From Chryseolinea sp. H1M3-3 (lineage in GTDB: Bacteria; Bacteroidota; Bacteroidia; Cytophagales; Cyclobacteriaceae): DNA of 64,000 bases. The translations under genes and the position numbers were made by a program. This document shows, piece after piece, positions 1-8,914 of this stretch. Location: the NCBI RefSeq assembly GCF_029360725.1, contig NZ_JARKMY010000001.1:1116001-1180000 (forward strand), read 5' to 3'. The notes below the pieces were generated by a model. That model did no database searches, had not been told where the DNA came from, and saw only the letters and a list, made by a program, of their open reading frames with translations. The stretch's first letter is position 1; each line of letters opens with the position of its first letter.

Positions 1-324
1 CCTGCGGGCAAGTTATCAGATGCGATAAACGGCTCGTTCGGCTCCTTTGAAAAATTTAAAGAGCAATTTACACAGGCCGCAATGACTCGGTTTGGGTCGG
101 GATGGGCTTGGCTTGTGAATGACAATGGTAAATTAAAAATCGGATCAACACCCAATCAGGATAATCCATTAATGGATACCAGTGAGATTAAAGGAACACC
201 AATTCTTGGTATCGATGTCTGGGAGCATGCATACTATTTAAAGTACCAGAATAAGCGCAATGAATATGTGGCTAACTGGTGGAATGTGGTGCACTGGGAC
301 GAGGTTGCTAAACGATTAGCTTAA
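1..324 (+). CDS. sod: Fe/Mn superoxide dismutase, C-terminal part (5' end outside window)
   Basis: An open frame runs in from base 1 and stops with TAA at 322-324, giving the last 107 residues of a roughly 200-residue enzyme. It carries the metal-binding block [15 protein letters not shown], whose Asp and His are two of the four Fe/Mn ligands, and the usual C-terminal [11 protein letters not shown]. The family converts superoxide to peroxide and oxygen in the cytosol. The first ATG visible in this frame (base 82) is internal, because family homology continues upstream of it. The metal, Fe or Mn, cannot be told from this part. recO converges on it with an 11-base gap. Confidence 0.93.
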   Translation, partial: PAGKLSDAINGSFGSFEKFKEQFTQAAMTRFGSGWAWLVNDNGKLKIGSTPNQDNPLMDTSEIKGTPILGIDVWEHAYYLKYQNKRNEYVANWWNVVHWDEVAKRLA

Positions 325-335
325 GCGTTTAACGC

Positions 336-1001
336 TCAAAGAATTTCCCGAAGCACTTGTATCGACTTCATTTCTCCAAGGTTATCCATGTGATCAGCAT
401 AAAACTTGAGTAACAATTCAAGGATCTCTCGTCTTTGATTGTTATGAATCAACACGGTTTCTGTGTAATCAGATTTCAAAAGTTTTTCAAGAATTTGCTC
501 AATGTCAACACTTGTCATCCTGGTGCCCAGTAGCTCATTCACATTATAGACTCCAAATCCTAAAAAGCGACTCAGCCTCAAGAGAAAACGCAAGTGAAAG
601 TTCTCCGTTTGCTCACTCATTTCATCGAGGGTAATAAAAGAGCGGATGAGAAACTGACAAAGTTCCTGCGCGTGACTCTCGTCCTTAATTGTTTTATTGA
701 TCACCTCAGCAATAAACATCATCAAGGCTGATTTTTTTATGTCTGTCGAAATTGTACGGTAAGGGTATAGGCATTTCACTTCCTTAATACGATTGATATT
801 TGCATGTTCGCGATGGTATACAACAAGATCGAGTAAGGTTAGCGGCTGGAATAATGCGATTTTGCTCTTTGCTGATTTGCTACGGACGCCATTAACGATA
901 TAACTTCGTAAGCCGAACATTTCAGTAAATAATGTAACGATGATAGAGGTCTCACCATATTTTGTAAATCGAAACACAACCCCAGTCGTCTTATGCAGCA
1001 T
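336..1001 (-). CDS. recO: DNA repair protein RecO
   Basis: 221 residues. The N-terminal OB-fold begins with the family pattern (TTGVVFRFTKYGETSIIVTL, then FGLRSYIVNGVR), followed by the helical RecO domain. RecO works with RecR to load RecA on SSB-coated single-stranded DNA in recombinational repair. No CxxC pairs are visible, so the zinc finger found in some RecO proteins is missing. ATG start. It converges on the sod gene and lies on the same strand as tdk, 296 bases downstream of it, so probably has its own promoter. Family call is confident from the N-terminal motif and length. Confidence 0.9.
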   Translation of the reverse strand: MLHKTTGVVFRFTKYGETSIIVTLFTEMFGLRSYIVNGVRSKSAKSKIALFQPLTLLDLVVYHREHANINRIKEVKCLYPYRTISTDIKKSALMMFIAEVINKTIKDESHAQELCQFLIRSFITLDEMSEQTENFHLRFLLRLSRFLGFGVYNVNELLGTRMTSVDIEQILEKLLKSDYTETVLIHNNQRREILELLLKFYADHMDNLGEMKSIQVLREIL

Positions 1002-1297
1002 GGATGAAAGTTACAAATTAGCGTTGAGAATGAATGCGCGTCATGTCGTGGGAGACTATTCACCGACAGCAATCTTTTCCACAACATTTTCACTTGTTGT
1101 AAAACTAACAAGTATACCGCCCGGTGAGACGTGACGTGAATCCCGAACGATTTTGCCAGAACTGCGCAGGGGATTTAACTACCCCATCCGTTGTATGCCA
1201 TTCAGTCCGACCGGCGATTTATGTCCAGGCGGGTTCAAAAAAATGTAACTCCCTTTTCAAATTATTTCAAGCTAAGCTCCAATACTTTTAATTTGAA
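1002..1297. other. Intergenic region between recO and tdk, no gene seen
   Basis: 296 bases with no credible coding frame or tRNA. It should hold the recO promoter, but I cannot identify one convincingly. One isolated DnaA-box-like 9-mer, TTTTCCACA, lies at 1075-1083. A short GGGG/CCCC inverted repeat lies near 1172-1188. Neither is enough to name a function. Confidence 0.4.
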
Positions 1298-1894
1298 TCA
1301 TTTTTTGCGCTTCATCATCCCTTCGTTGAAAGCTCTCCTGCTTCTGGCTTCATACTCTTTCTTTTCCCCTAACAATACCTGCGATTCGTGGTGTGTTAGT
1401 CGAAATGAAAACGATGCAAGTTCGCCGGTTTGGGCGCAGATCGCATGAACTTTTGTTACAAACTCGGCAACAGCGAGCAGATAAGGCATTGGTCCAAAGG
1501 GTTTACCTTCATAATCCATATCCAGGCCGGCCACAATAATCCGCTTCCCCTGGTTTGCTAAGGCGTTACACACTTCAACAATCGATTCATCAAAAAATTG
1601 TGCTTCATCAATCCCTACTACATCGCAATCTCCAGCAAGCAAGAAGATATCATTGGCAAAATTTACCGGCGTCGACCGGATGGAGGTATCGTCATGCGAC
1701 ACGATTTGCTCGTGATGGTAACGTTTATCGAGCACTGGTTTAAAGATTTCAACCCGCTGTTTTGCAATAATCGCCCGGTTGAGCCTGCGGATAAGCTCTT
1801 CAGTCTTTCCGGAAAACATACATCCGGAAATAACCTCAATCCAGCCAGTGCGCTCTCGCCCTAACCTGGAGCCGATATGTGGTTCAATAAACAT
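1298..1894 (-). CDS. tdk: Thymidine kinase (TK1 type)
   Basis: 198 residues. It phosphorylates thymidine to dTMP with ATP in the cytosolic salvage pathway. The P-loop GCMFSGKT is at residues 24-31, the Asp-Glu of the DEAQFF motif (catalytic Glu97 likely) follows, and the lasso/C-terminal YEARSR block is near 181-186. The structural zinc site is degenerate: Cys153 remains of the first CxxC pair, and the second pair around residues 184-190 has no Cys. This appears common in Bacteroidota TK1 proteins, from memory. ATG start. It is divergent from the unknown gene at 2100, with a shared 205-base upstream region. Confidence 0.94.
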   Translation of the reverse strand: MFIEPHIGSRLGRERTGWIEVISGCMFSGKTEELIRRLNRAIIAKQRVEIFKPVLDKRYHHEQIVSHDDTSIRSTPVNFANDIFLLAGDCDVVGIDEAQFFDESIVEVCNALANQGKRIIVAGLDMDYEGKPFGPMPYLLAVAEFVTKVHAICAQTGELASFSFRLTHHESQVLLGEKKEYEARSRRAFNEGMMKRKK

Positions 1895-2099
1895 GAACTA
1901 AATTTAGAAGTTAGAATGCAATTGTGTCGTATGAAACGACAAAAAGCATGTATCATATTTAAAGTGTTTATTGCAGGAGTTGTGAGGGAAGATAAAAAAT
2001 TTGTCAGATCAATACTTTTTAATACACGGCAACCCGACGATTGGCTGTTTACATTCTTGAATATCCATTAACTTTACTCTTTGTTAAGACCATACCCTC

Positions 2100-3125
2100 A
2101 TGGACGAAAAGATAAGTCTTGAATCGATCTCCAGATATAGTGATGCATACGCTGAAAAGGTGTTAAAAACATTTTTTTCCTCAAAAGATAAAATCACAGG
2201 TCCGGAAATTTTGTCCCTTAGCAACATTCAACAGGTAAATCTTTTTGTTGTGAGAGACCTTTTCAAAAGCTGGAAGGACGAAACACAGAAATTGAAAAGC
2301 CCATACTTTAATTATGAGAGTCCGGACGTTAAAGAAGCATTTCAATCCTTAATGGATACGCTATCAAACAACATTGCCATCAATAAAGATAATTTTTCAC
2401 CTCTCTTTAAAAATGCGGTTAATCAGACGTTAATGGCCGTCTTTGATCCTTACGATTTTTTCTCCATGATCATATCGGGTAAAAACAATAGGCTAGAGGT
2501 TGCGTCATTTCAAGAGGAGATGAAGTACATTAAAGTTAATAAGGGGCCTCTGGACAGATTATTGCAGAAATTAATAGAAAAAGGTGTTTCCGAAATTTCC
2601 GGCAACGAAGCTTTTGCCATTCTGGATCAGATACTCGAGGAAGTCAACTTTAACCCTGAAGATGTTGATTCTTATTTGGAAAAATTTTCAGCAATAGTGC
2701 CCCTGGACGCTAACAAATTCTATGTTGAAAAGAGCCCAATAAACGAACCGCCGCCCCCACCCCCCGTTCAAAAGGTTCAACCTCAAGCAGCTGAGCCAGC
2801 AAAATCTAATCAGACAGCGCCACCGAAAAATGCTTCAATAAACGACAGTTTGACCAAGCCGTCAAAGGCAACCTTAGCGGATAATTTTCAAAGGATTGCC
2901 AAAATTAAAGACAGCTTGACAATCAATCAGAAATTTATGTTCACGAAGGTTTTATTCCATGGCGACTTTGAGTTATTCAGCAAAGCCATAGACCACCTTG
3001 ACCGCCAGGATAATATGAAAGGTGCTATGCGTTATCTCGAACAAGAACACGCCTCGACCTGGGATCGTGATAGCGAAGAGTTTCATGAATTCATGGAACT
3101 GGTGGAAAAGAGATTTGGCAACTGA
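2100..3125 (+). CDS. Conserved hypothetical protein with proline-rich linker
   Basis: 341 residues, not recognised. There is no signal peptide or membrane segment, so it is probably cytosolic. Residues 1-205 are mostly helical and acidic. Residues 212-256 form a low-complexity linker with a run of six prolines (217-222) and Ala/Pro/Ser/Lys-rich sequence. Residues 260-341 form a compact C-terminal block (FQRIAKIKDSLTINQKFMF onward) that I recall as a recurring conserved domain in Bacteroidota hypothetical proteins. ATG start; no Shine-Dalgarno. It is divergent from tdk and converges on rodA with a 26-base gap. A tethered adaptor role is possible but only a guess. Confidence 0.75.
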   Translation: MDEKISLESISRYSDAYAEKVLKTFFSSKDKITGPEILSLSNIQQVNLFVVRDLFKSWKDETQKLKSPYFNYESPDVKEAFQSLMDTLSNNIAINKDNFSPLFKNAVNQTLMAVFDPYDFFSMIISGKNNRLEVASFQEEMKYIKVNKGPLDRLLQKLIEKGVSEISGNEAFAILDQILEEVNFNPEDVDSYLEKFSAIVPLDANKFYVEKSPINEPPPPPPVQKVQPQAAEPAKSNQTAPPKNASINDSLTKPSKATLADNFQRIAKIKDSLTINQKFMFTKVLFHGDFELFSKAIDHLDRQDNMKGAMRYLEQEHASTWDRDSEEFHEFMELVEKRFGN

Positions 3126-3151
3126 TACTGAATACTTTCCTTTTTTTGCAA

Positions 3152-4423
3152 TTACATTCTTTGCAATACCTGCGAACGGTGAATATCCAGCTTTAGCAGG
3201 ATGAACAACAGGATTGTAAAACCCCATAAGCCTGATCCTCCATAGCTAAAGAATGGCAAAGGAATGCCTATTACCGGGAAAAGACCAATAGTCATACCGA
3301 TGTTAATTGCAAAGTGGAAGAAAAAAATGCACGCGACGGAATAGCCGTATACTCTAGCGAATCTATTTTTTTGTCGCTCCGCTAAAAAAATTATTCTGAG
3401 CATAAGTCCTATAAATAGAGCCATGGTAAACAAGCTACCTAGCCAACCATGTTCTTCGCCAATAGTGCAAAAGATAAAGTCGGTACTTTGTTCAGGCACG
3501 AAGTCAAACTTGGTTTGAGTTCCCTTTAGAAATCCTTTACCCGTAAAGCCCCCACTTCCAATAGCAATTTTGGATTGTGTTACATTCCATCCAAAACCTA
3601 AAGGGTCAGCGTCGGGATTAATTAAAGCTTTTACCCGGTTTTGTTGATGCGGCTTTAAAACATTGTTAACGACATAATCAACGCTGACAATGACACTACA
3701 AATCAGCAATGCGCCAGCCGAGAGGAAAGCTATGCGCTTCCATTTTTTCTTACCCAACATAATAGCGGCTACGAGTATCACACCGATAGCCGTAAAAAGA
3801 TAATACTCATTAACGAGCAGGGTAAGTATAAAGATAATGGCTGCCACCACGCCCATAATGATTAATAATGGCGACATACCTTCTCTGAAAAACACAAGGG
3901 TAAACACAGTGAAGACCAGTGCTGTACCAGTATCTTTCTGCAACAAAATCAATACCATGGGTATGCCGATCATCACAAAAAGTATAACCTGATTTCTCAT
4001 TTGATCCATTTTAAATCCAACGGATCCCATATACTTTGCCACCGCAAGCGCTGTCGCGAACTTGGCAAACTCAGATGGCTGCACACCAAATGAACCGATG
4101 CCCAACCAGGCTTTGTTACCTCCGACCTCTTTACCGATGATAGGCACCAAAAGCAATAAGAACATAATGAACCCGTAAATCACGTAGGCAAAGGTTTCAT
4201 AAAACCGCATGTCCATGATCAGAATACCCATAATGATAATTGTTCCTCCTGCTATGAAAAGAAGCTGGCGGCCAGAGTTTATCTGAAGACTGAAAATGGA
4301 TAGATTCGCAGACTGGTCATAAGTGACAGCATAAATATTTAACCAACCCAGGAATACGATGGAGGCATATAATGCCACCGTCACCCAGTCCATTTTGTAC
4401 GATATGATTTCTTGATTTCTCAC
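3152..4423 (-). CDS. rodA: SEDS peptidoglycan glycosyltransferase RodA
   Basis: 423 residues with about ten membrane helices. It polymerises lipid II glycan strands during cell elongation, as partner of PBP2 (mrdA, immediately upstream, 5-base gap). SEDS signatures are visible: GGNKAWLGIGSFGVQPSEFAK, the QSKIAIGSGGFTGKGF loop, FIFCTIGEEHGWLG, and a C-terminal GIPLPFFSYGGSG. The start is a GTG at 4421-4423. The next ATG (4393) would remove the N-terminal MRNQ segment that family members usually have, so GTG is preferred. Last gene of the mre operon. Confidence 0.95.
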   Translation of the reverse strand: MRNQEIISYKMDWVTVALYASIVFLGWLNIYAVTYDQSANLSIFSLQINSGRQLLFIAGGTIIIMGILIMDMRFYETFAYVIYGFIMFLLLLVPIIGKEVGGNKAWLGIGSFGVQPSEFAKFATALAVAKYMGSVGFKMDQMRNQVILFVMIGIPMVLILLQKDTGTALVFTVFTLVFFREGMSPLLIIMGVVAAIIFILTLLVNEYYLFTAIGVILVAAIMLGKKKWKRIAFLSAGALLICSVIVSVDYVVNNVLKPHQQNRVKALINPDADPLGFGWNVTQSKIAIGSGGFTGKGFLKGTQTKFDFVPEQSTDFIFCTIGEEHGWLGSLFTMALFIGLMLRIIFLAERQKNRFARVYGYSVACIFFFHFAINIGMTIGLFPVIGIPLPFFSYGGSGLWGFTILLFILLKLDIHRSQVLQRM

Positions 4424-4428
4424 GGGGC

Positions 4429-6243
4429 TTAGTTCAAAAATTTTCCGCGCAATACATATTCTTCAATTTGTGGTCGCTTTGTGGCGCCATATAAATATTT
4501 TTCAATCATCAACGTTGCAATTGATGCAGCAGCGCGCGCGCCTTGACCGCCATACTCAACATAGACAGAAACGGCGATCTTCGGATTCTCTTTAGGAGCA
4601 AAAGCGATGAAGACGGAATGATCTGGCCTCGGTTCATTTTGTACCGATCCCGTCTTACCACATACCACGATGTCTTGAAGTTTACCACGATAAGATCCAG
4701 TACCAGATTCCACCACCTGTTGCATGGCATCGGCAGCTACCCGGAAGTGCGACGAATCAATCGTGGTATAATGTTTTTCCATATACTTTGGCAACGGCTT
4801 CCCGGTTTCGCCCACCGCCTTTACTAAGTGCGGGATGATATAATACCCTTTATTCGCTATCGTCGCTGCAAAGTTTGCCATTTGTAATGGAACGACGAGA
4901 TTCTCTCCTTCGCCAATCGCAATCGAATATATATTTGAGAATTTCCATGGCCTGCCACCATACGCCCTGTCGTAATATGCCGGGCTGGGAACTAGTCCAC
5001 CTTTTTCATTCGGCAAGTCTATTCCCAACGGTTTGCCTAATCCAAAGCTCCGAATGTGTTTGTTCCATTCTTCCAAACCAATTCGAGTATCATCAAAGGG
5101 GTTATTGGATACCCCTTTATTCAGCATTCTCCGGAGCGCAGCATGAAAGTAAGGATTACAGGAGTGCGTGATTGCGCCCCGAAGGTCTTCATTGGAGTGA
5201 GGTCCATGGCAATTGATAATCGAACGGTCACAACGAAAACGAGTCTCAGGCGTAATAACTTTTTCCTGAAGCGCCACCATGGCCTGAGCAATTTTAAAAA
5301 TTGAACCCGGCCGATATTGTGCCATCAACGGCCGATTGAAAAGCGGCTTATTGGTATCATTACTAATAAGGACATAATTGGAGCTATAATTCTTTCCTGT
5401 TAATAAGTTCGGGTCGTAGGTCGGGCCTGAAACCATTGCCAGAATCTCACCGCTTGACGGTTCTATGGCGATAATACTTCCTGCCTTACCGTTCAATAAG
5501 TATTCACCGTATTCCTGTAGGTCGAGGTCAAGCGTAGTTGTAATGTCTTGACCGGGAATTGAAAGGGTATCTATCGCGCCATTTTTGAAAGACCCTTTTT
5601 CAACTCCGTCTACATTCCGAAGTTTAAAGCGTACACCACGCTGTCCCCGCAAAAACTCTTCATAATATGCTTCAATGCCGCTTTGACCAATGTAGTCGCC
5701 TTGTTTATAGATGCCAGTTTTATCCCGTTCTAATTGTCCTTTCGATATTTCACTGACGTATCCGATAGCATTTGCGCCCGCCTTTGCTGTGTACGCTCGT
5801 GTGCTTCTGGCCTGAATATAAAACCCTGGGAACTCATCTATATTGTCTTGAATTTTTGCGAAGTCAAGGGTAGAAAGTTTCGTTAGAAAAATGGTCGGCT
5901 TTACGGAAGAATACTCTCTTCTTGCTTTTAACTCCTTAAAGAGCAAGCGAAGTTCCTCGGGCGTCTTTGAGAAAACCTCACAAAATCTCGCGCTGTCAAA
6001 ACTTTTGACTTCTTTATGAATGATGTTTAAATCAAATTCTGGGGTGTTGTAAACAATCAGTTTGCCGTTTCGATCCTTTATCAATCCCCGAACGGGGTAG
6101 TCCACTTCCGCGCGGATGGCATTGCTGTCCGCCAATTGTTTGTAACGGCTATCGACTACCTGTATAAAAAAAAGTTTTATCAGGAAGACTACGCCAACCA
6201 GTACAAAGACAATTTGAATAATTTCTCTTCTTCCCTCATTCAT
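4429..6243 (-). CDS. mrdA: Penicillin-binding protein 2 (elongation transpeptidase)
   Basis: 604 residues: an N-terminal membrane anchor (about 8-29), a PBP dimerisation domain (RGLIKDRNG onwards) and a transpeptidase domain. The active-site triad is complete: SxxK at 314-317 (SIFK), SxN at 361-363 (SCN), KTG at 530-532. It cross-links peptide stems in the periplasm and forms the elongasome core with RodA. ATG start. It lies between mreD (82-base gap) and rodA (5-base gap), so it is likely co-transcribed with both. Confidence 0.96.
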   Translation of the reverse strand: MNEGRREIIQIVFVLVGVVFLIKLFFIQVVDSRYKQLADSNAIRAEVDYPVRGLIKDRNGKLIVYNTPEFDLNIIHKEVKSFDSARFCEVFSKTPEELRLLFKELKARREYSSVKPTIFLTKLSTLDFAKIQDNIDEFPGFYIQARSTRAYTAKAGANAIGYVSEISKGQLERDKTGIYKQGDYIGQSGIEAYYEEFLRGQRGVRFKLRNVDGVEKGSFKNGAIDTLSIPGQDITTTLDLDLQEYGEYLLNGKAGSIIAIEPSSGEILAMVSGPTYDPNLLTGKNYSSNYVLISNDTNKPLFNRPLMAQYRPGSIFKIAQAMVALQEKVITPETRFRCDRSIINCHGPHSNEDLRGAITHSCNPYFHAALRRMLNKGVSNNPFDDTRIGLEEWNKHIRSFGLGKPLGIDLPNEKGGLVPSPAYYDRAYGGRPWKFSNIYSIAIGEGENLVVPLQMANFAATIANKGYYIIPHLVKAVGETGKPLPKYMEKHYTTIDSSHFRVAADAMQQVVESGTGSYRGKLQDIVVCGKTGSVQNEPRPDHSVFIAFAPKENPKIAVSVYVEYGGQGARAAASIATLMIEKYLYGATKRPQIEEYVLRGKFLN

Positions 6244-6325
6244 AATAATCGTCGAATAAGTTTTTTAAATAGGAAAGTAACGACCAAGCTCTTCGTCAAT
6301 CAAAAAATTTAGAATCCCAGTCTGT

Positions 6326-6841
6326 TTATCTTGGCCTTCGGCTGGGAAACAAAAACTGCGCAATTAAAATTACCAATACCGTAAAAAAAGTGCTAGTAAT
6401 TATTTTCCAGACTGTGAACCAAAACATTCCGAAACCACCAGCTTCCATAAAAAATAAAACTGTATGATGTAGCAAAACCAGCGGTGTCGCGTAAATCAAA
6501 AACCATTGCAATCCATTCAGCGATAAAGAAGGTGTAGAACTGCTATCATATCCGCCTTGCGGCGTTAAATTATTTAGCCAATAGTTACGTACATACATGA
6601 TCAGCACACAGGCAAAAGCATGTAATCCTAAACTATCATAGAACATATCAACGGCCAGCCCCATACCAAGGCCTATTGCCATTAGAGCCAGCGGATTGGT
6701 TTCAACGGGCAGCACAAGCAAATATGCCACATATAAAAAACAAAACGCCGTGTGAAACAATACGACATTCTGAAGAATCAACACCTGGTATAACAGGTAA
6801 ATAAAGAAGGCAATAATTTGTACGACACTAATCCGGCTCAT
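6326..6841 (-). CDS. mreD: Rod shape-determining protein MreD
   Basis: 171 residues and strongly hydrophobic, with about five membrane helices. MreD is the poorly conserved inner-membrane member of the MreBCD elongation complex; the call rests on position and topology more than on motifs. Its ATG overlaps the mreC stop (ATGA, bases 6838-6841), which indicates translational coupling. The 82-base gap to mrdA is the largest within the mreB-rodA run. Confidence 0.85.
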   Translation of the reverse strand: MSRISVVQIIAFFIYLLYQVLILQNVVLFHTAFCFLYVAYLLVLPVETNPLALMAIGLGMGLAVDMFYDSLGLHAFACVLIMYVRNYWLNNLTPQGGYDSSSTPSLSLNGLQWFLIYATPLVLLHHTVLFFMEAGGFGMFWFTVWKIITSTFFTVLVILIAQFLFPSRRPR

Positions 6842-7677
6842 TTGTCAACGTTGATTATGGCCTGTTCTAAAGAATCCTGTTCATGCTTCAAATTACTTTT
6901 CACAATCGTTACAAAGGAGAGCTTCCGAAAATCCTGACTGAGTTTCACTTTTAAGTCATAAAATAAAGCCTCATCGCGCAGGTTTACTTCAGCAATCGTT
7001 CCGATCATAATACCATCTGGAAAAATTGAATAACCCGATGTTTCAACTGTATCCCCCACAGCAGGTTTAACGTGTCTCGGCATGTATTTGAATTGCACGA
7101 TATCAGGGTCGAGCCCATCCCATTGAACGGTGCCAAAATGTTCTGTTCGTTTCAGGCGCGCGGAAACCATTACATCGATATGTAACAACGATGTGACTAC
7201 CGCAAAGTGCTCGGAAACTTGTTTTACCTTGCCAACAGCTCCTAACGGACTGATTACTGCCATGCCTGGCATCAGACCTTTGTCAGAACCTTTGTCAATG
7301 GTAATATAGTTTTTGAAAAAATCTACATGGTTGTTTACCACTTTTGCGCTTTCAAATTCATATTGATTAAGCAGCACTGAATCGCGGATGGCAACCGTTG
7401 TATCACCTGCGGCGATGTATTGCAGTTGCTGATTGATTTTGTATTTCAAAGCAGCATTCTCTTCCGCCAGCATTTGATTCACTTGCCTTAACTGAAAGTA
7501 GTCTCTTACGCCTTGAGAAAAGTTATTCATGGTTGCCACAATTCCGTTGGAGGAATTAAAAAATTTGGCACCCTGGTATTGGTTATTCGTCACAATAAGC
7601 CAAGCACAAGTTAATTCTAGCGCTAAGAAAGTAAAGAAAGCCCGGTTTTGATATACAAAAAGAAAGAGCCTCTCCAT
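6838..7677 (-). CDS. mreC: Rod shape-determining protein MreC
   Basis: 279 residues: one membrane anchor (about 12-30), a coiled coil (about 62-90) and the two-barrel periplasmic domain (SAKVVNNHVDFFKNYITIDK, then GLMPGMAVISPLGAVGKV). MreC links cytoplasmic MreB to the periplasmic PBP2/RodA synthases and activates them. ATG start. It follows mreB after a 3-base gap and overlaps mreD by 4 bases. Confidence 0.94.
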   Translation of the reverse strand: MERLFLFVYQNRAFFTFLALELTCAWLIVTNNQYQGAKFFNSSNGIVATMNNFSQGVRDYFQLRQVNQMLAEENAALKYKINQQLQYIAAGDTTVAIRDSVLLNQYEFESAKVVNNHVDFFKNYITIDKGSDKGLMPGMAVISPLGAVGKVKQVSEHFAVVTSLLHIDVMVSARLKRTEHFGTVQWDGLDPDIVQFKYMPRHVKPAVGDTVETSGYSIFPDGIMIGTIAEVNLRDEALFYDLKVKLSQDFRKLSFVTIVKSNLKHEQDSLEQAIINVDK

Positions 7678-7680
7678 GGC

Positions 7681-8706
7681 TTACGTCATCAACACAGCTC
7701 GATATTTTGCAATATTCTTTAAGGTTTGACCCGTTCCTCTAACAACAGCACGAAGCGGATCATCGGCAACATGAAGCGGTAATTTTGTTTTCAATGCTAA
7801 CCGTTTGTCCAATCCTCTTAAGAGAGCACCTCCGCCGGTCAGGTAAATACCACGTTCATAAATATCTGCAGACAATTCTGGAGGAGACGTTTCCAACGCT
7901 TTCAACACTGCCTCTTCCAGTTTGGAAACAGATTTATCTAACGCAAAAGCAATTTCAGAGTATGATATTTTAATTGTCTTGGGAATACCTGTCATAAGGT
8001 CTCTTCCACGGATTTCATAATCTTCTGGTCCGTCATCAAGCTCCGTCAATGCAGAACCAACTTCAATCTTAACTCGTTCGGCAGATCTTTCACCGATAAG
8101 CAGATTATGTTGCCTGCGCATATAATCAAGAATGTCTCGGTTAAAGGTATCTCCGGCAACACGGATGGACTGGTCGCATACAATTCCAGAAAGTGCTATC
8201 ACAGCGATGTCTGTAGTACCGCCGCCGATATCTACGATCATGCTTCCGATAGGTTGCTCAATGTCAATACCTGTTCCGATAGCAGCGGCAATCGGTTCAT
8301 AGATCATGTATACTTCTTTAGCGCCAGCATGTTCTGCCGAATCGCGAACGGCACGCTTTTCAACTTCCGTAATTCCTGAAGGGATACAGATAACCATTCG
8401 ATACGAAGGTGGGAAAAGGCGTTTACCTGTATCAATCATTTTAATCAATCCACGGATCATCATTTCCGCTGCCTGGAAATCGGCAATGACTCCTTCTTTC
8501 AAAGGACGAATTGTTTTTATATGATCGTGGGTCTTCTCGTGCATCTGCATCGCTTCCCGACCGATAGCAAGCACTTTGTTGTTTACTTTATCAAGAGCGA
8601 TAATGGAAGGTTCATCGACCACGATTTTATCTTTGTAGATGATGAGGGTATTTGCCGTTCCTAAGTCAATCGCGATGTCGCTGGTGAAGAAATCAAAAAA
8701 TGCCAT
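7681..8706 (-). CDS. mreB: Actin-like cell-shape protein MreB
   Basis: 341 residues. It forms membrane-associated filaments that guide lateral wall synthesis. The actin-ATPase motifs are present: phosphate 1 DLGTANTLI, phosphate 2 VDIGGGTTDIAVIALSG, and adenosine LTGGGALLRGLD. ATG start. First of the mre genes, 208 bases downstream of purH on the same strand. The gap may carry its own promoter, and no hairpin terminator for purH is obvious in it. Confidence 0.97.
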   Translation of the reverse strand: MAFFDFFTSDIAIDLGTANTLIIYKDKIVVDEPSIIALDKVNNKVLAIGREAMQMHEKTHDHIKTIRPLKEGVIADFQAAEMMIRGLIKMIDTGKRLFPPSYRMVICIPSGITEVEKRAVRDSAEHAGAKEVYMIYEPIAAAIGTGIDIEQPIGSMIVDIGGGTTDIAVIALSGIVCDQSIRVAGDTFNRDILDYMRRQHNLLIGERSAERVKIEVGSALTELDDGPEDYEIRGRDLMTGIPKTIKISYSEIAFALDKSVSKLEEAVLKALETSPPELSADIYERGIYLTGGGALLRGLDKRLALKTKLPLHVADDPLRAVVRGTGQTLKNIAKYRAVLMT

Positions 8707-8914
8707 GTATATTAATGTTGCCTAAAGTTTAAAAATTGTTGTGAGTTTAACGTAGAAGAGAACCGCTTGTAAAGTTGCATCTAATTTACCAAAATATCGA
8801 CTATCGCTTAAAAAATGTAAGTTTTTTGGCACCTTAGAATATTTAGTTCCATCCTCATCTTTCTTCGATGCGATCAACAATCGCGAAGTGATGTTGCCTT
8901 TCTCCAACTTAAAC

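Noticed and set aside
1075-1083. DnaA-box-like TTTTCCACA, possible replication origin
   Set aside because: Only one box, no AT-rich unwinding region, and no dnaA, dnaN or gyrB nearby.
1130-1200. Possible tRNA or small RNA in the recO-tdk gap
   Set aside because: No acceptor stem or standard T-loop on either strand; the GGGG/CCCC repeat is too short to support an RNA gene.
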